64,000 nt of DNA, taken from contig NC_058338.1 of the NCBI RefSeq assembly GCF_905475395.1, positions 96,829,435 through 96,893,434 on the forward strand, written 5' to 3'. Positions 53,619 through 64,000 of the stretch are shown here, piece by piece. Within the stretch, counting starts at the first letter, position 1. The number at the start of each line of letters is the position of its first letter. The notes under the pieces were generated by a model, which saw only the letters and a program-made list of their open reading frames with translations, did not search any database and was not told the origin of the DNA. The DNA comes from Chrysoperla carnea (lineage: Eukaryota; Arthropoda; Insecta; Neuroptera; Chrysopidae). Both the position numbers and the translations under genes were made by a program.

Positions 53619-54685
53619 TAGTGATGGGACGAATATTGTATTTTGTACATTCGCGAGTGCGAATATTTATTTCCAATATTCGCGAATGCGAATGTTAACT
53701 TTCAAATTAGGCGCTCGCAAATTGTTATGTAATAACTTCATACATATAATAATACATTGAAAAAACCGGTAAAAGTGTCAATAGAAGAAAAGCTGGGAAA
53801 CAGCACCGATTTTAATGAAAATTTCAGCTTACTTAACCTAGGACTCCAGTGAGGGTATGTGTAGCCCAAATTTTTTTTGAAATGCTCATTTTGCTTAAAA
53901 TTGTCATATAGTAGCGATTTTTGATCGCTAAATACGAATCTCATCACATATTGCACAGATTCTGTCACATATTCCAAATATCGTGTCATTTTTTATCGAA
54001 ATTTTCACTTTTTGGCACAAAAACGGAAAATTTACTAGTTATCGGCCAAACTGTGTTCTAGGGAGTATTTTTGGTCGCTGATTACGAATCCCATGTCAGA
54101 TAATAAGGATTTTATCTCATTTTCGAAAATCGTGCCTTTTTTGCTTTATAATTGGCACAAAAAAAGCACACGCACAATATTATTTTGACACAAAATACAT
54201 TTTAAATATTGCATTTTAAATATATAAATTTTACATTTACACAATTGTTTCATCGTATTAGTTTCTAGAGACTATGCTCAGGAAAAATATTCAATTTTTA
54301 GTTCCTGATAAAAATGGCATGATTTTCGGAATACGTGAAATCTGTTAAAAAAAGTTTCATTAAAATCGCTGCTGTTTCCCAATATTTCCATGCATCTCGG
54401 CTTATTAACTGTACTTTTGTTCTTCATTAGCGTCAAAACGTCCCGCGTATAAGTCTATTAAAAACAAACCGTACTCCTATATAGGTAACTGCATCCAACA
54501 GTCAACAGTCCAGGTCCAACAGTCAATATAAAATATGAGTAAAGTATATATTAGTGAAGCTTGGGCTTTTTTGGCAATTTATGGTACAAAATGATGATGA
54601 TTTTTTGTCAAAACATTCGCATAGTTTTTTTGCGAATGCGAATGTTAAAAAATATCCGCATTCGCGAATATTCGGCACATCTCTA
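53619..54685. mobile_element. hAT-like element
   Basis: The ends TAGTGATGGGACGAATATT and the complement of TAGAGATGTGCCGAATATT match at 16 of 19 positions, with GCGAATGCGAATGTT repeats just inside both. Flanking octamers ttatgtat (53611-53618) and gtatgtat (54686-54693) agree at 7 of 8. The interior carries a copy of the repeat at 51890-52440. No transposase. Confidence 0.65.
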
Positions 54686-54699
54686 GTATGTATATATAT

Positions 54700-55165
54700 T
54701 AACACACTCAGTTTATGATTTTAACTGAATTATTGTAAGCAAGTTTATTTTACAAGTTTTTAGTAAATATTCTTTGTAAATCAGTGATTACCAAAATTAG
54801 TTTCCTTCTTGCATTCTTGCAAAATTTTTCAAGACCTAGACCAATTTAGTGCCACCTTGACAAGACTAATATCCATACCCTATCTGTATGAATTAAGAAT
54901 AAGTTCAAACTCTTCAAGACCAAGACTTATTTGCGAAAGATCAAGACTCATAACACGACTTTTAACAAACTTACTGTTGGAAATGATTATTGAACCGCCT
55001 AGAGAATTTTTCACTGTGCTTTTTTATTATACTTGAGGAAATTTTTCTTTCACTTTTTCAGTAAAACCAGAGAAATAAAGAAAAGACAATAACTAATCTA
55101 GTAACTTTTGCTATAACACAGTTTGGGTGACAGACTTTGATTATCTATTCTCATCATTTTATATA
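54700..55165. other. no recognised feature
   Basis: The 75-codon frame at 54809-55036 has AAGACCAAGACTT-type short repeats but no domain. Not called as a gene. Confidence 0.3.
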
Positions 55166-55170
55166 AATAA

Positions 55171-55985
55171 CTAGATTGATACTCGCCCGCTTCACTGGGT
55201 TTAAAAGTAAAAAACACCGCTTTATAGCCTCCACCTTCTCTTGATATACACAGTTTTCAATTTTGTGAAATGTGAAATAGTCATAATTCAGAATATATCA
55301 GAATTAGTTGACCATGATTTGACATTTACTATTTTAAATTTTTACAGAATTCTTTAATTTATGGTTCAAAATGATGATCATAGATCCATCTATAATCATC
55401 ATTTTGAAATATATATTAAAGACTAGCGACCCGCCCCGGCTTCGCACGGGTCCAACTTTTCTGTAGACCTTTTCAATGTGTACAATACTTAGTACATTAT
55501 TTTGATAAAACTCGTAGGGTTCAGCCTGCGTTTGCAATGTATGCGGAAAAAATGTAATTATTTACGACATCACTTTAGAAACCTCAAAAATAGCAGTACT
55601 TCTCCACTATTTAATGAATGTTATTATTCATATAAACCTTCCTCTTGAATCACTCTATCTATTAAAAAAAACCTCATCAAAATCCGTTGCGTAGTTTCAA
55701 AGATTTAAGCATACAAAGGGACATAGGGACAGAGAAAGCGACTTTGTTTTATACTATGTAGTGATTTCTGTAAAAAATATGTAAAAAAATGGTAAATGTC
55801 AAATAAAATTTTTTTTTTTTTTTTTTAGATATATTTTTATGAGTTATAGTTCTTGTGTTACTCTGAAGTATGAGCTATATTGCTGTACAGTTCCATTAAA
55901 ACCCACTCGTTAGTTTTAGCGTGAAAGCGTAACAAACAAACATACAAACAAACAAATATTTACTTTCACATTTATAATATATATT
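55171..55985 (-). mobile_element. Helitron carrying a nested Helitron
   Basis: Minus strand. The 3' end is at 55171 (complement of CCCAGTGAAGCGGGCGAG ... CTAG) and the 5' end is near 55985 (complement of TATATTATAAATGTGAAAG). Same family as 17831-18275. Split by the insertion 55423-55764. Confidence 0.75.
55423..55764 (-). mobile_element. nested Helitron, intact ends
   Basis: Minus strand, 342 bases: 5' TCACTACATAGTATAAAAC at 55764 and 3' GGACCCGTGCGAAGCCGGGG then CGGGTCGCTAG at 55423. The GACCCG/CGGGTC hairpin lies just before CTAG. Inserted between A and T without duplication. The homologous uninterrupted site is at 17741-17760. This family has very similar copies across many arthropods, from memory. 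Confidence 0.9.
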
Positions 55986-56087
55986 GAAACACATGTAGAT
56001 AATTGATTAATTTTATAATGATTATTAAAAGTATGACTTCAAAAATTCTGGAAGACTGCAATAAGACTCAATCGAAATTTAAAAAGT

Positions 56088-56400
56088 GGGTGATTAAATT
56101 GATTTTAATCAATTTTTTTCCATAATCGGTTTTTTGGCATGCAAGCCTATACTATTATTTTCGCAATTAAATTATCTTTCTTCTGATATATATTTTCACT
56201 GGTTAACAGATCGGTGTAGGTCTATTCATACCATATGAACGGGTAAGTCAATAGGTAACTACACCGATCTGTTTACCAATAGAAATTGGTATCAGAAGAA
56301 TGATAATTTAAATATGAAAAAAACGTTAAAGGCTTGCCTGAAAAAAACTGTTCATGGAAAAAAATTGATTAAAATTAAATTAATTAAAAATAGTCATGAA
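56088..56400. repeat. palindrome
   Basis: Arms about 56088-56215 and 56255-56400 pair (TTAACAGATCGGTGTAG against CTACACCGATCTGTTTA). Spacer about 40 bases. No ORF. Confidence 0.75.
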
Positions 56401-56536
56401 CACTTTTCGATAGACAAGCTATCATAAGCCTGTTTATCAAACAGTAAAATTTCATAAAAAATATGTCTCATTCGATCATCAAATTTGATTATTCTTCCAC
56501 TTTCAAACAATGAAGGGCTAAACGGTTCTGCGAAAA

Positions 56537-56622
56537 ATAAAATGAATAACAAATATTTTCTATTTTAGTCTGAACTTAAAACTGTCAGTTCGAAAAGAAA
56601 AGACCCCTAATAATTGATATAT

Positions 56623-56678
<56 letters not shown>

Positions 56679-56771
56679 CTGATAACCGATATGATAAAAT
56701 GAATAACAAATATTTTCTATTTTAGTCTGAACTTAAAACTGTCAGTTCGAAAAGAAAAGACCCCTAATAAT

Positions 56772-56845
<74 letters not shown>
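56537..56845. repeat. tandem duplication with (AT)n arrays
   Basis: An 80-base unit starting GAATAACAAATATTTTC occurs at 56544 and 56701 (period 157) with no visible mismatch, each followed by a long (TA)n array (56627-56676 and 56774-56845). The identity implies a recent slippage or unequal-exchange event. Confidence 0.9.
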
Positions 56846-56847
<2 letters not shown>

Positions 56848-56985
56848 CACATACACATTTCACCCAAAACAAAAGTGAATCTTAATTTTATAATGAAAAG
56901 GTCTATTTCATTATTCTTTGAATTTAGACATATCGCGTATCTCAGTGACACAAAAAATGCACAGATTACATATCTCTATTATATA

Positions 56986-57600
56986 CTAGCTGACCCGGCG
57001 AACTTTGTTCCGCCTTAATGGCAATAAATAAGCAGTTTTTTTTTTTTTTTAATCGTAAAAAATACAAAAAAAAAAAAAAAAAAAAATTAATCATTCATAA
57101 TTATTTCTGTATTTTAGTACATAGGTTGCTCTTCATTTAAGTACCTTGTGATACACGACATTTTTTTTTATATTATTAGCCGCAAAAACAAACAACGCAA
57201 ATGGTCTTCCGACCCGTGAACATCATAGTTCATCATAAATGGCACCACTGCCGAAATAAATGTTAGTTCGATAAGTTTACCATAGATGGCGCCACCATCG
57301 AAATAAATGCTAGTTCAATATGTTTACTATAGATGGCACCACCACCGAAACCCAACCCAGTTATCAAGTCCCACTGGCATGCTGTCGAACGGGATAAAAT
57401 TTTATCTATCTCGTTATTCATACTTATAACCATTCTAAACGTTGGTTTTTACCATCCTGGGTTTCTCAACTTCCAATGAATCGATTTCAAACTATTAATG
57501 GTATGATTGATTTTAAATTGTTATCTTTTCGACCTTCTAATATAGCAATACAATTTTCATCTTGCAAACATTGTAACCGTATTTATTAATGGTCCGCTCA
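56986..57600 (-). mobile_element. Helitron, 3' end clear, 5' end not found
   Basis: The 3' terminus, complement of GGCGGAACAAAGTTCGCCGG then GTCAGCTAG, ends at 56986 and carries the hairpin GGCGGAAC/GTTCGCC. Inside is a tandem array at 57232-57355 with period near 48 built on ATAGATGGCGCCACC-like sequence. A 62-codon open frame (57402-57588, + strand; VIHTYNHSKRWFLPS ...) has coding-like composition but no family I know. Confidence 0.65.
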
Positions 57601-57615
57601 ATAATGTTTGGCGCG

Positions 57616-58486
57616 AATTTATTCAAAGGCAAAAAAAAAAAAAAAAAACTAAAAAAAAGGAAGGTTTTGGCATCTAATTTAAAACCCTACAAAAGTTGAT
57701 AAGTTTCGCGAAGTTTCAAATGTTGTTAGAGTTGCGCTATGTATACATAAAAAAAAACGATTTTTGTCCAATATCTCGGAGACCATCAACTTTATGAAAA
57801 ATAGTTTCAAACAAAAATTGTCGGAAATTTTTTTCCCTAAAAAAATGTAGAATCAAAAATTTTGATATCTTCAGCCATTTTCCCAAAAATCGGCAAAAAC
57901 GGCCAAGTATATATTTATATGCTAAATAAAAATGATTTTATAAAAAAAATGTATAGAGTGAACGATTTCGATATCTTTAGCCGTTTTCAAAACGATCAAT
58001 TTCACATATATTTTTCGTTAATTATTCAATCATTAAGAGAAATATATATAAAATTGATCTTTTTGAAAATGGCTAAAGATATCGAAATTGTTCACTTTAC
58101 ATTTTTTTTAAGAAAACAATTTTCCAACAACTTTCGTTTGAAATTTTTTTAAAATAAAATCAAGTAGTTTCAAGATATTGTTAATTAGCATATAAATATA
58201 TCTATATATATTTATCCGTTTTTCCCGATTGTCAGGAAAATGGCTGAAGATATAAAAATTTTTGATTCAACATTTTTTTAGGGCAGAAAATTTCCGACAT
58301 TTTTCGAAACTACTTTTCATAAAGTTGATGATTTCCGAGGTATTGGCAAAAATCGTTTTTTTATGTATACAAAGCGTTAATTAACGCAACCCTATTACTT
58401 CTGAGATTGTGCGTTGGAAGGTTCTTAAACTAGATGCCAAAACCTTAATTTTTTTTAGTTTTTTTTTTGCCTTGGAATAAATTCAT
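57616..58486. repeat. 870-base palindrome
   Basis: Arms about 57616-58030 and 58045-58486 are imperfectly complementary along their whole length (GAATTTATTCAAAGGCAAAA against TTTTGCCTTGGAATAAATTC). Loop near 58035. The 96-codon frame 57862-58152 crosses the loop and is a by-product. Confidence 0.8.
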
Positions 58487-58489
58487 AAT

Positions 58490-59065
58490 CGCTTATTTTC
58501 AGTTACTTTGAACGGAATATATAGTATTCAAATTAAATCAAGCGATCGTTCAAACATCAACATGTCAGATATTTTAACATCCGATTAGTAATTTAAAAAT
58601 TGTTACATAGTACGTTTAATGTGATGTTTCATGAAAATATTATCCTATACCTATATTAACTATATTGGAATCATTTTGTGATTGGCGTTTATAGAAAGGG
58701 TTCGTTGGTTTATTGTGTCAAACAGTATTTTACAAGAAAATTAAAAAAAAAAAAAGAATTTTTTTTTCATTTTCACTTTTTTATTTCTGTAGATATATAA
58801 TGATTTTTAAACTTTTACGCTAAAAACAGATTGTTAATATCAACCGATATGAGGTTGAGTGGTGACGTTGACACAAGCGCATGAGTTGTTTGTATGAAAG
58901 TAATATACTGTGTAACAAATTTCAAATATTGTTGTTTTGAAATGCAACAAAGTTTTAAACAATCTTTTTTTATTGGTTCTACCACTTATAAATACTATAG
59001 CAAAATACTAATGTGATTGTCACAACCACATGAGCAGGTTTATTAGGTTTATTTAAAAAAAAGTT
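58490..59065. other. no recognised feature
   Basis: No ORF, element end or RNA gene seen. Confidence 0.3.
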
Positions 59066-59069
59066 AGAT

Positions 59070-59157
59070 TCCTTTGAGTCGGATTTGAACCAGCGACATG
59101 TGGATTACTATCGATTTTAGAGTCTTAAGTCTACCGCTGTATCACCTGCGCTACTGA
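59070..59157 (-). tRNA. tRNA-Tyr-like pseudogene
   Basis: Minus strand. A box-A-like TAGCGCAGGTG, CAGCGGTAGACT, then TAAGA, an extra segment of about 17 bases, AATCCACATGTCGCTGG, a good B box GGTTCAAATCC and GACTCAAAGGA. The 3' half is close to insect tRNA-Tyr, and the extra segment sits where tRNA-Tyr genes carry their intron. The anticodon position reads TAA, not GTA, and the 5' acceptor strand does not pair. It is therefore a pseudogene or SINE head. Confidence 0.6.
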
Positions 59158-59159
59158 TG

Positions 59160-59745
59160 GTTGTTATATTGTTATATATATATATGTATACAAACATTAC
59201 CAATAAGTTTATTTCAAACTCACTGTAAGTTAGTAACAACAATCTTCGTGTAGTTGACACAAGCACATATGGACTAGAAATGCTATGTGTTCGTAATAAC
59301 CAAATCCTATTTTTAAAGCAAACGTAAAGAAATTTTCTTTTAATTCATCGATTCGCTTTATTTACACGATTATATATTCAAACTAAGTACAATTTTATTT
59401 TCCATCAATAAAATGCATGACTTTAAACTAAAATCAATCTCTTTCATAGAAGTTATGATGTAGTTTATTTAACTTCAGTGATTTTGTATCAATGAATTCA
59501 TATTTTAAATTCAATAACTTTCTATTGTAAAAACAAATGTTTAGCTGTATTTGTTCCAATCATTAGGAAATTGAAAGTATTTTTACTTTATTTCAATATG
59601 AAACGGCCCACTCCGGGGTTTAATTTTTTTTTTAGTGTATGAATTTTTCTCTTCAAAATACAAAATACATTTCGTTGCATGTGCAACTTGAAATCTCTGA
59701 TCAGCAAATATGCCATATTCGTAAAAAATAAATGATAATTTATAT
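59160..59745. other. no recognised feature
   Basis: A short (TA)n at 59174. No gene. Confidence 0.3.
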
Positions 59746-59747
59746 TA

Positions 59748-59935
59748 AACAAGTGAAAACAAACAATTGACTGAGTTAATTGTTGAAATACCATGTATGG
59801 CCAGTGTTGATGACCCAATTGTTTGTTTTTTTACGTCATGTAATTAAAGAAAGATATCATCCACTCTTAGATAGCCACACCTAATTTGTACCTAATTGGC
59901 GCCCTTGCGGGTAAAAAGTGATGTTTACGAAAAAA
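59748..59935 (-). repeat. Helentron-like (HINE) 3' fragment
   Basis: The tail, stem-loop and subterminal repeat are intact at 59748-59800. Homology is lost after GATGTTTACGAAAAAA near 59935. Confidence 0.7.
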
Positions 59936-59939
59936 TTTA

Positions 59940-60845
59940 TCCAACTGGTAAAATTTCTAAGTTGTTATTTATAAAATAATCAAAATCTTTCCGAAAAATC
60001 AATACTTCCAGAGTAATGAACGACTTCTGTTGATTTTATTCTTTTTTCGAAAAAATGTTGTGTTATCTAATATTTTGATTTAAAGTGTATCTCTGCCTGC
60101 AACCATTTGCTACTGATTTACTAATCACGCTGATTTCTAGTTTCATATTCAACGAAATGTTTTGGATTTTAGAGAGGGTTTTCGGTTAGTCTGAGACACT
60201 CGGTTTACAAAGTCCATAATAATAATTATCGTTTTTAATTAACTTTATCAATAATAATCATACTGTATGCATATAAAAAAAATTATAGAAACAATAAAGT
60301 AACAGAGGATAATAAAAATAGGAAGCGACAAGCGAATAGTACGTACTTACGTTCGTACGTTTGAATGTAGTAGCTACTAAACGTGGTAGGATGGTAGGAT
60401 GGTAGGAAGCTGGTAACTAACGGGTAACGTAGGTATATTGAAACAAATAAAAAGGGATGTTTGAATATTGTTGGTAATATACATATACAAGCAGGTTAAT
60501 CTCCTGGCAAATTAAACTCAAACTGACAAACAGTTATTGGTGTGTGCACTGCATATTACAATTACACTCTTACACATTTACACATTACACATTACACACT
60601 CAAAAATATACATTTATGCATGGCCATTGGCACCAATTTATTGTTGCTTCTAAATCGGCTTGTAAAGATTAACAACGCAACGTTCATAGTAAATGATACT
60701 CTATCTGTATGACGGAATACAATATCTACAGAATGATACAGAGGATGGATCTATTTCTTTTAAGCATTTTTATATTATTTGCGGTATTTCTAACGATAAG
60801 AACCTAAATGTTTGCACGAAAAATTCCAAATAAGTAGTTTTTAAC
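59940..60845. other. no recognised gene
   Basis: Contains short repeats GGTAGGATGGTAGGATGG at 60388 and CACATTACACATTACAC at 60580. Confidence 0.3.
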
Positions 60846-60851
60846 GATTAG

Positions 60852-61803
60852 AGAGGGTGCTGGATGGGGTTGAGTGTGCAAAATATGAGTACTGCATTTT
60901 GTCGATTGATTCTTGATCCGAATATAGATTATATATTAATATTCTGGATCTTGTCAGAAACCCCATTGGTCCAATTTTTGCATACCCCCCTCCACAGAAA
61001 CAGTGAAATGACATTTTTTGAACCAAGCAAAAGTTACTCTAGGTTCTTTGGGTCTAGCAATAGCTATAACTTCTTCGTTTTCGAGATATTAACAGTTTAA
61101 TGTTTGGAAAAACTCAAAAAAGGCCATTTTAAAAGCTGAAAAAATGGGCATTAAATTAAATTTTTGAGTTTATCAAACTTTTAAAATAATGTTTGAACTT
61201 CCTTTAATAAAGTTCTGAAGAGTAATTACAGATTCTTTAATTCCAAAGCCTCAACTTTTAATTCTTTAAAGATGTTATAATTCTTATAAATAACTGTGTA
61301 AGACTGAAATATTTAGTATCTCTATCTTACTCATTGTTAATAATGGGAATTAAACATCTTTTTAAGAATTGAAAATTGAGCCTCTAGAATGAAGTAACTT
61401 ATAATGGTCTTCACAGAACTTTATTACAGGATGTTCAAACATTAGATTAGAATTTTGATAAACTCAAAAATTTAATTTAATGCCCTTTTTTTTAGCTCTT
61501 AAAATGGCCTTTTTGGAGTTTTTCCAAACATTAAACTGTTAATATCTCGAAAACGAAGAAGTTTACGAAAAAATCACAATGAGCCTTTTTGACGCTAAAT
61601 GACCCATAGAATCTAGAGTAACTTTTACTTGGTTCAAAAAATGTCATTTAACTGTTTCTGTGGAGGGCGGGGATATGCAAAAATTGGACCAATAGGGTTT
61701 CTGGCAAGATAAAGAATATTAATCTATAAGCTTTTCTGAACAAGAATCAATTGACAAAATGCGGTACTCATATTTTGCACACTCAACCCCATTCAGCGCC
61801 TGC
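60852..61803. repeat. 950-base palindrome
   Basis: Arms about 60852-61290 and 61330-61803 are imperfectly complementary throughout (GGGGTTGAGTGTGCAAAATA against TATTTTGCACACTCAACCCC). Both arms contain TTTTCGAGATATTAACAG or its complement. Open frames at 60841-61100 are shadows. Confidence 0.85.
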
Positions 61804-61804
61804 T

Positions 61805-62925
61805 GTAAATAATAGAGCATAGAAGATCATTAACGCCTTACCCAAATAGAACACGATACAAATTTTGTAATCTCGTTAGAAACTTTATTAAGATTATCGT
61901 TAGATCTATAACATTAAACATATTTAAAAAGGTTTTCCTGCTTTCCTGAGGTTGTGAAGAATATTTTGAATAATTTGCAACAATCTTTGTACACTCTGTC
62001 AAGAGCAATTTGTACTGTATGTTATGTCATACATGGTCCATTTACACTCAAAAAATTGTATCACTGGGAAAAAAAATATAAGCAAAAAATAATACTGGTA
62101 TTAAAATATTTCAAAATACGTGATACTGTGAATTTTGATTAAAAAATATACTTTTATTTGATGTGAAGTATGACAGTAGTTTAAGTTAGAGGTTCAGAGT
62201 GTTTATTAAAAGTTTGAAATATGGGACACTTGGGTAGGAACTTTTTTTAACTTTTTGTATACCATATTTTTTTTGTGGTTTGACCCCGTAGACCCATTCA
62301 CAATATTTTGAAAAAGATTAAACAATTTTTATCCTCATAATAGAGTACCTCCTGGGTACCCCTTGCATTTTCCCACAACCCATTCAAATAAATTGACGTA
62401 GGTAATTTTTTTATCCCCTAATAGAGTGGCAGGGTATAAGGATGTTCACTACTAAAATGAATATAGGTGTTTACATACTGTAAAATATATGCAGTTACCC
62501 GATTGCCTCGTCACTCTGATGAAGTTTGTTTTTTTTTTTTGTCACTTACCTAAAGGTTAAGTATTCAAAAGCCATCAGTGCTATCACCCTGGTTTGAAAG
62601 CCAGCAATAAGCGGTAATAAGAAGAAAACGAGGAACTGTATTCTTTAAAGAATTAAATTTTAAATCATGCCTTGGAATGGCTTAGTTCCACTTTTAATAG
62701 AAACACACTGTTAACGTCTTGGAATTTTACTAATTGGCGTCACATCTAGCTGACATGAGACAAACTGAGATGCTAGTATTCTGTTTGTTTTCTCACCTTG
62801 ACTTTATTCGGAAAAGATATCCTGTCCTTTCTTGTGATATCATTAGTACCACGTTAACTACACAACAACAAGGGAGCATGCTTATGTTCCACGCTAATGA
62901 ACTTCGAAATTTATATATAGTATGC
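61805..62925. other. no recognised gene
   Basis: Open frames at 61954-62142 and 62734-62949 have no domain. No element boundary found. Confidence 0.3.
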
Positions 62926-62927
62926 GC

Positions 62928-63676
62928 CATATTTTATGTTGGTATGTAAACCTTGAAGAATTGAAAAAAAAACAACCGGTTTCTGTATATGCGATATTTT
63001 TCGTCAATTTGGCTTTTTTCAATTTATTTTGACTAGTTTTTGAGTGCAACATCAATCAAGTGACCGCCTCTATTAACCAAAACAAAATGTGCCCTTTTTG
63101 CTGAGTTTTGGCTTAAATAGTCACTATTTGAGCATGCAATGGCCTTTTTTGGATCTGGTATGAATTCTCCATTTCTCAAATGCGGCACTGTTGCTTATTA
63201 ACGCCGCCAGAGAGTGTGAAATGAGCCTCGCCAGTCAGCAAAATTTGGTTTAAAAAATCAGTTTCTTTGCCAACTATTCGCGCGGCTGTTTGGTGACGAT
63301 ACGTTGCTCTGAGCGTTGCCCAGACTTTTAGATTTTGGAGAACGCTCTATTTGACTGCTTCAACCAGTTCGCTGGAACGCCTTGGTCGTTGATGAACGGT
63401 ATATTGACGATTTCTCATTGTCCCGTGCTTAACAAAATTTGACACCAAACGACGAATAGTGCTGTCAAACGGTGCCTGTAAGCTATGATATTTTCGACAA
63501 TTTTCACGTTGTTGTAACACAGCTGAGCGACTATTTCCAATGTACAGCGTTACGATTTCGCGGCGATGTTTCGATGTGAAGCGATTCACATCGAAAAATT
63601 TTCAAACCCATGTCTAATCAACTCAATCGGTTGTTAAATGCCAAATTTGTTTAATGTTTACATACCGATATGGCGC
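62928..63676 (-). mobile_element. mariner-like element, internally deleted
   Basis: Minus strand. Ends share GCGCCATAT and GGTATGTAAAC (62928-62950 and 63655-63676, with an 8-base offset). From 63589 the frame starts MNRFTSKHRREIVTLYIGN, includes STIRRLVSNFVKHG (helix-turn-helix region), then TGEAHFTLSGGVNKQQCRI near 63190, where the family's first catalytic Asp (SDEAHF) is replaced by Gly, and jumps to the C-terminal NRGGHLIDVALKN and a stop near 63055. The second and third catalytic regions are deleted. Confidence 0.75.
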
Positions 63677-63679
63677 ACT

Positions 63680-64000
63680 CCGTAGATAGTGTTGGAGAAA
63701 AGAGTGGTTAGTAAAAACAGATAATTCTCAATTCTTCAAACGTGATAAGCGATAAATTTTTGAGAATTGATCAAAAATATTTTCTTGTTGTCGAATTTGA
63801 ATGCTTGTAAAATAAAAAATATTTATGAAAAAATATCAACATACAAGCAAAATCAATTAATCTTTGTATGTGACCAGAAAAAAATTTCCTTAAAAGTACA
63901 CACTTATTGATTTTATATAAGAAAAAAACTTGGTCTTGTATGATTAAGACCACCTTCCATAAAAAAAAAGTAAGAATTGGAGAAAAAACTAGCATAGTAG
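63680..64000. other. window end, no recognised feature
   Basis: AT-rich. The 74-codon minus-strand frame at 63771-63995 shows no domain. Confidence 0.3.

Noticed and set aside
57232-57355. Tandem repeats as a CRISPR array
   Set aside because: Only about two and a half diverged units, no unique spacers, inside a eukaryotic Helitron.
57862-58152. 96-codon plus-strand frame
   Set aside because: It spans the loop of the palindrome 57616-58486; its second half is the complement of its first half.

Overview
This is a eukaryotic, AT-rich, intron-containing genomic window, almost certainly from an insect. Evidence: GT-AG introns, ZAD-type C2H2 zinc-finger genes (an arthropod-specific architecture, expanded mainly in holometabolous insects), and a dense layer of arthropod transposon types. 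I cannot name the species. There is nothing prokaryotic and no CRISPR array.

Host genes lie in the first 28 kb, all on the + strand. Three tandem paralogous ZAD zinc-finger genes are at about 356-2843 (A), 3083-9152 (B) and 12751-21511 (C). Each has five coding exons with the same intron phases (0,0,1,1); A and B have nine fingers, C has ten. Exons barely change in size, but the gene grows from 2.5 to 6.1 to 8.8 kb because the introns of B and C are filled with transposons. A and B are the younger pair and share a tract of near identity in exon 2 that looks like gene conversion. A fourth gene, D (24731-27807, 5' end not found), encodes a charged protein I do not recognise. At 30.7-30.9 kb there is a candidate first exon ending ATG|GTAAGT.

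From 28 to 64 kb I find no convincing host coding exon. The region could be intergenic, or the interior of a very long intron. It is a mosaic of mobile DNA: Helitrons with CTAG ends, a Helentron-like non-autonomous family with about a dozen copies or fragments, Tc1/mariner, hAT, Mutator-like and CACTA-like elements, non-LTR and LTR retrotransposon remnants, a 5S-derived and a tRNA-Tyr-derived sequence, and about fifteen long inverted repeats of 0.1-1.2 kb.

The most interesting signals are these. (1) The repeat family with subterminal inverted repeats, a GTCY microsatellite and a 3' stem-loop matches the published HINE/DINE-1 plan, and an endonuclease ORF fragment in the window is compatible with an autonomous partner. 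(2) Long self-complementary sequences are unusually dense and would form hairpin RNA if transcribed. (3) Several insertions are dated or proven inside the window by target-site duplications or by uninterrupted paralogous sites. (4) The A/B zinc-finger pair shows patchwork identity. No CDS was joined by computation; exon limits were read by eye from splice motifs, phase and paralog alignment.
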